From contig NZ_CP119792.1 in assembly GCF_029338295.1 (NCBI RefSeq), forward strand, positions 434,001 through 498,000: 64,000 nucleotides of DNA. Reading direction: 5' to 3'. This document shows, piece by piece, positions 58,659 through 64,000 of the stretch. Each line of letters opens with the position of its first letter. Positions within the stretch are counted from its first letter, which is position 1. A program made the translations under genes and the position numbers. The notes below the pieces were generated by a model that made no database searches, was not told where the DNA came from, and saw only the letters and a list, made by a program, of their open reading frames with translations. Source of the DNA: Haladaptatus sp. QDMS2 (lineage in GTDB: Archaea > Halobacteriota > Halobacteria > Halobacteriales > Halococcaceae).

Positions 58659-61397
58659 ATGGGTGCGCTACACGCCAGAGACGTCGAACAGGACGTTCGC
58701 GAACTCGGTGCCCTGCTCGGCAACGTGCTCGCAGCACAGGCTTCCGAAGCAGCCTTCGAAACCGTCGAATCGGTCCGCAAACAGTCGATTTCCTACCGCC
58801 GCGGCGACGCGGAGACGCGAACGGCTCTCACGGAGACGCTCACAGACCTCCCGGCCGCCCGTGCGGGAGAGGTAGTGCGGGCGTTCACCACCTACTTCGA
58901 ACTTGTGAACCTCGCAGAGGAGCGCGAACGCGCCCGCGCCGTCCGCGAAGCCGAACAGGACGGGACGCCAGCCGACTCGCTCGCGGCGGCCGTCGAGTCG
59001 CTCGTCGCCGCGGACGTAGACAGCGAAACGGTCCAGCGCCTGCTCGACGATACGCTGATTCAACCCACCTTTACCGCCCACCCGACCGAGGCGCGCAGGA
59101 AGACGGTGAAGGCGAAACTGCGCTCGGTCGCCGGCGACCTGAAGACACTTGACGAACAGCGACTCACCGACGCCGAACGCGAGCGCGTCGAACGGTCGAT
59201 TCGTGCAGAGGTCACGAGCCTCTGGCAGACGCCGCAGGTGCGCGACCGTCGCCCGGAGGTCGCAGACGAGGCACGAAACGTCCAGTGGTACCTCGAAAAC
59301 GTCCTCTTTGACGTGGTCGGCGACGTGTACGACCAGCTGGACGCCGCGCTCGCAGCCCACTACCCTGACGTCACCGTCCCGAAACTGTTCGAATTCCGGT
59401 CGTGGGCGGGGTCGGACCGCGACGGCAACCCTTACGTCACCCCCGAGGTGACCGCTGAAACGCTCTCACGCCAGCGGTCGGTCGTCCTCGCGCGCTACCG
59501 TGGCGAACTGAAGCAGATCTCCGGCGTCCTCAGCCAGGACGCCGGGATGATGGGCGTCGGCGACGCCGTCTACCGGCGCATCGACACGCACGCGGCGGCC
59601 CTGCCGTACGTCGCCGAGGCGGCGAAGGAACGCTACCCCGACGAACCCTACCGGCAGTTGCTCAAACTCATGCGCGAGCGCATCGTCCGGGTGGACGACG
59701 TGCGACCCGGTGGGTACGTGGACGCCCGCGCACTCAGACGCGACCTCGAAGTGCTGGCTGCGGACCTGCGTGAAAACGGTGCAGAGAGCGTCGCCGCTGC
59801 CCACGTCGACCCGCTCGTCCGGCAGGTCACCACCTTCGGATTCACGCTCGCGAGCCTCGACTTGCGCGACCACCAGGAGAATCACACGCAGGCAGTCACC
59901 GAGGCGCTCGCCCGTGAGGGACTCGACTACGAATCGCTCGACGAGGACGAGCGCGTGGACCTGCTCACAGAGGCCATCCTCCAAGACGAACCACTCATCG
60001 ACGTGGACGCGACCGATGACCTCTCTGAAACCGCAGAAAAGGTACTTACCCTGTTCGCGAACACTGCCGAGTGGCAGCGCCAATACGGCGAGGACGCCAT
60101 CGACACCTATTGCATCAGCATGTGCGAGGAGCCGAGCCACGCCCTCGAAGTGCTGTTCCTCGCAGACCAGGCGGGAGTCGCGGACCTGCCCGGCCACTGT
60201 GGACTCGACGTGGTTCCACTGCTCGAAACCGAGTACGCCCTCTCCGGAGCGCGACGCATCATGGGGACGCTGTTCGAAAACGAAGCCTACGCCGCTGCCC
60301 TCGAGGCCAGAGGCGCGTCGAGTGGAGCCACCGAGTCCCCAGCCCAGGACTCGACCCGCGGCGTCCAGGAAATCATGCTCGGCTACTCAGATTCGAACAA
60401 GGAAAACGGCTATCTCGCCGCCTGGTGGTCGCTCTACCGCAACCAGAAACGCCTCGCCCGAATCTGCGACGATTACGACATCGAGATGCGCCTGTTCCAC
60501 GGTCGCGGAGGGTCAATCTCCCGTGGGGGCGGCCCGATGAACGACGCGCTGCTCGCGTTGCCTCCCAAGACGGTGACCGGCCAGGTGAAGTTCACCGAAC
60601 AGGGTGAGTCCATCGCCGAAAAGTACGCGAACCCGGAAATCGCTCGGCGAAACGTCGAACAGATGTTGAACGCCCAGTTACGCGCCCGCCATCGGGCGCT
60701 CGAATACGACGCGGAGACGGTTCCAGATGGCTGGCACGAGACGATGGAGACGGCAGCAGACGTCGCCCGCGACGCCTACCGCTCGCTGCTCGCGACCGAC
60801 GGCTTCGTCCAGTATCTCGAACAGGCGACCCCCATCACCGTCATCGAGGAGTTGAACCTCGGGTCGCGGCCCGCTTCCCGGTCGGGCGAACGCACGGTCG
60901 AAGACCTGCGGGCGATTCCGTGGGTGTTCTCGTGGACGCAGACGCGGTGTATCCTCCCGGGCTGGTACTCGCTGGCCGCGGGACTGAACGCCGCCCTCGA
61001 AACAACCGACATTGAGACGTTCCAGGAGATGTACGACTCGTGGCCGTTCTTCCGGACGATGCTCGACAACGCCGCGCTCGCTCTCGCCCGGACCGACATG
61101 GACATCGCCCGTGAGTACGCCGCACTCGCAGACGACGACCTGCAGGAACGGGTGTTCGGCCCAATCGTCGGGGAGTACGAGGCGACCGTCGAACTGGTGC
61201 TTCGGATTACGGGCCGCGACTCGCTCGTCGACCGCGAGTGGCTCGTAGAGAACTTAGACCGTCGGAATCCTTACGTGGACCCGCTCAACCTCATCCAGTC
61301 TGACCTGCTCGGGCGCGAGGACCTCTCGGCCGCGGAACGACGCACGCTCAGACTCACGGTGAAAGGCATCGCTGCGGGGATGAAGAACACGGGGTAA
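58659..61397 (+). CDS. ppc: Phosphoenolpyruvate carboxylase
   Basis: A 912-residue enzyme of the bacterial-type PEPC family, adding bicarbonate to phosphoenolpyruvate to give oxaloacetate and replenish the citric acid cycle. Active-site landmarks are visible: HPTEARRKTVKAKL with the catalytic His, FRSWAGSDRDGNPYVTPEVT, LGYSDSNKENGYLAAWW, FHGRGGSISRGGGP and the C-terminal NTG. Length is full. I use the ATG that gives MGALHARDVEQDVRELGALLG, as in haloarchaeal homologues. A convergent sugar dehydrogenase gene follows after 25 bases. Confidence 0.95.
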   Translation: MGALHARDVEQDVRELGALLGNVLAAQASEAAFETVESVRKQSISYRRGDAETRTALTETLTDLPAARAGEVVRAFTTYFELVNLAEERERARAVREAEQDGTPADSLAAAVESLVAADVDSETVQRLLDDTLIQPTFTAHPTEARRKTVKAKLRSVAGDLKTLDEQRLTDAERERVERSIRAEVTSLWQTPQVRDRRPEVADEARNVQWYLENVLFDVVGDVYDQLDAALAAHYPDVTVPKLFEFRSWAGSDRDGNPYVTPEVTAETLSRQRSVVLARYRGELKQISGVLSQDAGMMGVGDAVYRRIDTHAAALPYVAEAAKERYPDEPYRQLLKLMRERIVRVDDVRPGGYVDARALRRDLEVLAADLRENGAESVAAAHVDPLVRQVTTFGFTLASLDLRDHQENHTQAVTEALAREGLDYESLDEDERVDLLTEAILQDEPLIDVDATDDLSETAEKVLTLFANTAEWQRQYGEDAIDTYCISMCEEPSHALEVLFLADQAGVADLPGHCGLDVVPLLETEYALSGARRIMGTLFENEAYAAALEARGASSGATESPAQDSTRGVQEIMLGYSDSNKENGYLAAWWSLYRNQKRLARICDDYDIEMRLFHGRGGSISRGGGPMNDALLALPPKTVTGQVKFTEQGESIAEKYANPEIARRNVEQMLNAQLRARHRALEYDAETVPDGWHETMETAADVARDAYRSLLATDGFVQYLEQATPITVIEELNLGSRPASRSGERTVEDLRAIPWVFSWTQTRCILPGWYSLAAGLNAALETTDIETFQEMYDSWPFFRTMLDNAALALARTDMDIAREYAALADDDLQERVFGPIVGEYEATVELVLRITGRDSLVDREWLVENLDRRNPYVDPLNLIQSDLLGREDLSAAERRTLRLTVKGIAAGMKNTG

Positions 61398-61422
61398 GTT
61401 CTCACCGCCACCTGCGAGAGCG

Positions 61423-62499
61423 TCAGCGAGTCGCCACTCGAACGAACGCGCCGCTTTCTATCGAGTCGTAGAGCGCCGAAAGCGCGTACATATCGACGAG
61501 TCCGTGCGCGCCGTCCGCCTCCGGGTCGCGCCCCGATAGCAGGCAGTCTGCGAAGTAGGCGAATTCCTCTTCCATTTCGTCTACCTGCGGTGCGTCGAAG
61601 GACACCTCCCGACCGTTTCGGGCGACCGAGAGGCCACACTCCATGTGGAAGGCGGGTTCGAGGCGAATCCGGCCCTCGGTGCCAGTAATTTCGAGAAACG
61701 AGTCGTTGTAGGCGTGCTGGCTGGTGGTACACGCACCGAGCGTGCCATCGTCGAATCGGAGATTGAAGGCCGCCCGCTCGTCGGGCACGTCGTCGAACGC
61801 CTCGTGGGTTGAGTCGGCCATCGCGCTCACTTCGACGGGGTCGGCACCGAGTAGGAACCGGGCGGTGTTCAACGAGTAGATGCCGAGGTCCATGAGCGAC
61901 GTGCCGTAGCCAGTCAACTCGGGATCGAGTCGCCACTGGTTGGAGTTCGGAATCATCTCCAGGAGGCGCTGGGAATTGTGGCTGCGGACGAATACGGGAT
62001 CGCCAATGAATCCCTCGCGGAGGAGTTCTCGCGCCCGCCGAACCGCGGGTTCGGTGTGCATCCGGTAGGCAATCATGAGCGTCACGCCTTCGCGCTCGCA
62101 GGCGGCGACGAGTTCTTCGGCCCGTTCGGCGGTCGCTTCCATCGGTTTCTCACAGAGGACGGCTTTTCCCAGCCGGGCAGCGGTTTCGACGTAGGGCAGG
62201 TGTAGGGCGTTCGGAGTGGCGACGTAGACCGCGTCGTAGGCATCGGCGTGGTCGCCGTCGTGGAACTCGTCGTAGCTCATCGCATGAGAGACGTCGTTTT
62301 CGGCCGCTACGTCCGCCGCCTTCTCGCGGGTGCTGCTCACGACCACGGTGGTCTCGCAGGTGTCGGTGGCTTCGATGGCCGGAATCGCCTTGTCCACGGT
62401 CCACCAGCCGAGACCGAGGAGGGCGAAGCGAACGGTTCCGTCGGCCCCAGTCTCCCAGTCGCGGGCGGTGAAGTCGTCCAGAGCGGTGGCAACGTCCAT
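61423..62499 (-). CDS. xacA: Gfo/Idh/MocA family sugar dehydrogenase, XacA-like
   Basis: A 358-residue NAD(P)-dependent dehydrogenase. The Rossmann N-terminus has [20 protein letters not shown], and the catalytic segment [16 protein letters not shown] (Lys-Pro) is intact. The overall sequence strongly resembles Haloferax volcanii D-xylose dehydrogenase XacA, including [21 protein letters not shown] and [12 protein letters not shown]. Xylose oxidation to xylonate is thus the best guess, but related galactose/glucose oxidation is possible given the neighbouring DgoD-like gene. I start at [15 protein letters not shown]. It is divergent from that gene. Confidence 0.85.
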   Translation of the reverse strand: MDVATALDDFTARDWETGADGTVRFALLGLGWWTVDKAIPAIEATDTCETTVVVSSTREKAADVAAENDVSHAMSYDEFHDGDHADAYDAVYVATPNALHLPYVETAARLGKAVLCEKPMEATAERAEELVAACEREGVTLMIAYRMHTEPAVRRARELLREGFIGDPVFVRSHNSQRLLEMIPNSNQWRLDPELTGYGTSLMDLGIYSLNTARFLLGADPVEVSAMADSTHEAFDDVPDERAAFNLRFDDGTLGACTTSQHAYNDSFLEITGTEGRIRLEPAFHMECGLSVARNGREVSFDAPQVDEMEEEFAYFADCLLSGRDPEADGAHGLVDMYALSALYDSIESGAFVRVATR

Positions 62500-62574
62500 G
62501 TCTTTCCCTATCACGCTCGGCCCCTAAGTGTTGGCCGTCGGTAGGTATTTGGGCGACTAGTGGGAGTTCGTAGC

Positions 62575-63729
62575 ATGCCAGAGATTCACGACTACGAACT
62601 GTACGAAGTCCCGCCGCGCTGGCTGTTCTTGCGCCTCGAAACGAGCGACGGCCTCGTCGGGTGGGGCGAACCCGTCGTTGAGGGCCGAGCGAAGACGGTG
62701 CGGGCGGCCGTGGAAGAACTCCTCGATACGTACCTCCTGGGCGAGGACCCCGCGACCATCGAGGACCATTGGCAAACGATGTATCGCGGGGGGTTCTACC
62801 GCGGTGGCCCGGTGTTGATGTCGGCGATTGCGGGCATCGACCAGGCGCTCTGGGACATCAAGGGAAAACGATTCGGCGCGCCCGTCTACGACCTGCTCGG
62901 CGGCCCGGTCCGCGAGAAGGTCAGAGTCTACCAGTGGATCGGCGGCGACGAACCTGCGGACGTGGGCGAACAAGCCGCGAAAAAGGTCGAAAACGGCCTC
63001 ACCGCGGTGAAGATGAACGCGACCCCCGAACTGGAGCGCATCGACACGCCCGCAGCCATCTCCGACGCGGTCGACCGCATCGCGGAGGTCCGGGAGACGG
63101 TCGGTTCCGAGGTGGGCATCGGGGTGGACTTCCACGGGCGAGTCTCGAAACCGATGGCCAAACGCCTCGCCGCGGCGCTCGAACCCTACGACCCGATGTT
63201 CGTCGAGGAACCACTGCTCGCAGAACACAACGACGCGCTCGAATCACTCGCTGTCCACACCACGACGCCAATCGCGACGGGCGAGCGAATGTACTCTCGG
63301 TGGGACTTCAAGGAACTCCTCCACGACGGGCACGTAGACGTCATCCAGCCTGACCTCTCGCACGCCGGGGGGATTACCGAGGTCCACAAAATCGCGGCCA
63401 TGGCTGAGGCCTACGACGTGGCGCTCGCGCCCCACTGCCCGCTCGGCCCCATCGCGCTCGCCTCGTGCATTCAGGTGGACGCCTGCGCGCCGAACGCGCT
63501 CATTCAGGAACAGAGCCTCGACATCCACTACAACGAGACGAACGACGTGCTCGACTACCTCGCCGACCCGAGCGCCTTCGCCTTCGACGACGGGTTCGTC
63601 TCGCTGCCCGAAGGTCCGGGTCTCGGCGTCGAAATCGACGAGGAATACGTCGCAGAACGCGCAGAACAGGCGGTCGACTGGCACAGTCCGGTCTGGCGAC
63701 ACGCAGACGGCAGCGTCGCCGAGTGGTAA
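62575..63729 (+). CDS. dgoD: Sugar-acid dehydratase, D-galactonate dehydratase (DgoD)-like
   Basis: A 384-residue member of the enolase superfamily (mandelate racemase subgroup), Mg-dependent dehydration of sugar acids to 2-keto-3-deoxy products. Blocks closely matching E. coli DgoD are present: ALWDIKGKRFGAPVYDLLGGPV, GVDFHGRVSKPMAK (Asp), EEPLLAEHNDAL, TGERMYSRWDFKELL and PDLSHAGGITEVHKIAAMAEAYDVALAPHCPLGPIALAS. I start at ATG giving MPEIHDYELYEVPPRW; the first residues are family-like. With the adjacent XacA-like dehydrogenase this outlines oxidative pentose/galactose degradation. Xylonate dehydratase XacD is an alternative. Confidence 0.87.
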   Translation: MPEIHDYELYEVPPRWLFLRLETSDGLVGWGEPVVEGRAKTVRAAVEELLDTYLLGEDPATIEDHWQTMYRGGFYRGGPVLMSAIAGIDQALWDIKGKRFGAPVYDLLGGPVREKVRVYQWIGGDEPADVGEQAAKKVENGLTAVKMNATPELERIDTPAAISDAVDRIAEVRETVGSEVGIGVDFHGRVSKPMAKRLAAALEPYDPMFVEEPLLAEHNDALESLAVHTTTPIATGERMYSRWDFKELLHDGHVDVIQPDLSHAGGITEVHKIAAMAEAYDVALAPHCPLGPIALASCIQVDACAPNALIQEQSLDIHYNETNDVLDYLADPSAFAFDDGFVSLPEGPGLGVEIDEEYVAERAEQAVDWHSPVWRHADGSVAEW

Positions 63730-63837
63730 CGAGCGAAGCAGGTCGACAGACTGAAGCGCGCGGCGGCGTCCACTCGACGAGTGGTGGGCAGACGCGTCGA
63801 TGCCAGCCTTTTTCCCTGCCAACCCCGTTCGGTCGGT

Positions 63838-64000
63838 ATGTTCTTCTCTGCTGCTTGGCTGGTAGCCCAGACTGCCGCTCCCGCTGGGGTGACGATCGAC
63901 ATGCTCGTCGTCTTCGTGGTGATTCTCCTCGCCCTCTTTCTGTTCGCGACTGAGTGGTTCCCAATCGACGTCACCGCCATTCTCATAATGGTCACGTTGA
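63838..64000 (+). CDS. SLC13-family permease, N-terminus (truncated by window edge)
   Basis: The first 54 codons of a membrane protein start with MFFSAAWLVAQTAAPAGVTI and continue DMLVVFVVILLALFLFATEWFPIDVTAILIM, the typical first helix of SLC13/CitT-like Na+-coupled di- or tricarboxylate transporters. The product is therefore probably a transporter for organic anions or sulfate. The rest lies beyond the window. Confidence 0.65.
   Translation, partial: MFFSAAWLVAQTAAPAGVTIDMLVVFVVILLALFLFATEWFPIDVTAILIMVTL

Noticed and set aside
1-64000. CRISPR array, tRNA or rRNA gene
   Set aside because: No regularly spaced repeats and no tRNA-like T-loop with matching acceptor stem or rRNA core sequences were noticed on reading either strand.

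Overview
The window is chromosomal DNA from a halophilic archaeon (class Halobacteria); I cannot name the genus. The evidence is acidic proteins, many Tat (twin-arginine) signal peptides, and families largely confined to haloarchaea: bacterio-opsin-activator type HTH, HalX response regulator, KaiC-like ATPase, TrmB regulator and XacA-type sugar dehydrogenase. Intergenic regions are AT-rich and contain archaeal TATA-like boxes. I see no rRNA, tRNA or CRISPR array.

Layout. 1-8.9 kb: a MATE exporter and an HtpX-type membrane protease, then a reverse-strand set of secreted proteins (PQQ-like beta-propeller lipoprotein, small lipoprotein, subtilase and zinc carboxypeptidase, the last two translationally coupled), then two haloarchaeal hypotheticals. 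8.8-22.3 kb: a MOSC protein, a very large secreted GH97 glycosidase, a GntP permease, a zinc-ribbon protein, an LVIVD beta-propeller, a multicopper oxidase, a secreted M23 peptidase with two peptidoglycan-binding-like domains, a nuclease with a lamin-tail domain, and citrate synthase. 22.5-31.3 kb: a zinc-finger hypothetical with a coupled mini-ORF, a NicO/RcnA-like metal transporter, a Bat-type HTH regulator and a small cysteine protein that share a promoter motif. A TetR regulator follows, with an MMPL transporter/COG1361 operon and matching candidate operators, then a TrmB regulator. 31.4-34.8 kb: a PhoD phosphatase carrying a laminin-B-like domain and a four-CBS protein ending in an HPF/RaiA-like domain. 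35.0-40.6 kb: a tight four-gene operon of NRAMP-like transporter, HyuA, HyuB and an Asp/Glu-racemase/maleate-isomerase-like enzyme. 40.6-44.6 kb: an MrfA-like helicase coupled to an RNase H-fold nuclease. 44.7-47.4 kb: a DUF2178/Xre pair behind an array of palindromes, a membrane protein, and a frameshifted BNR-like propeller gene. 47.4-52.6 kb: a signalling island (KaiC-like ATPase, HTH protein, HalX response regulator, histidine kinase). 53.3-58.4 kb: a secreted beta-helix protein, a flavodoxin, a MaoC gene whose 5' end is interrupted by a solo TnpB element, and an ArsR-like regulator. 58.6-64 kb: PEP carboxylase, XacA-type dehydrogenase, DgoD-like dehydratase and the start of an SLC13 permease.

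The secreted proteases, glycosidase, phosphatase and sugar-acid enzymes suggest an organotroph that degrades external polymers. The most notable points are: an NRAMP-family transporter lacking the metal-site residues, embedded in a hydantoinase/oxoprolinase-like operon; a TnpB element that appears to have split maoC and lacks the usual RuvC-II glutamate; a helicase/exonuclease pair resembling bacterial MrfAB; a CBS-HPF fusion; and several paired palindromic promoter elements that suggest autoregulated circuits.
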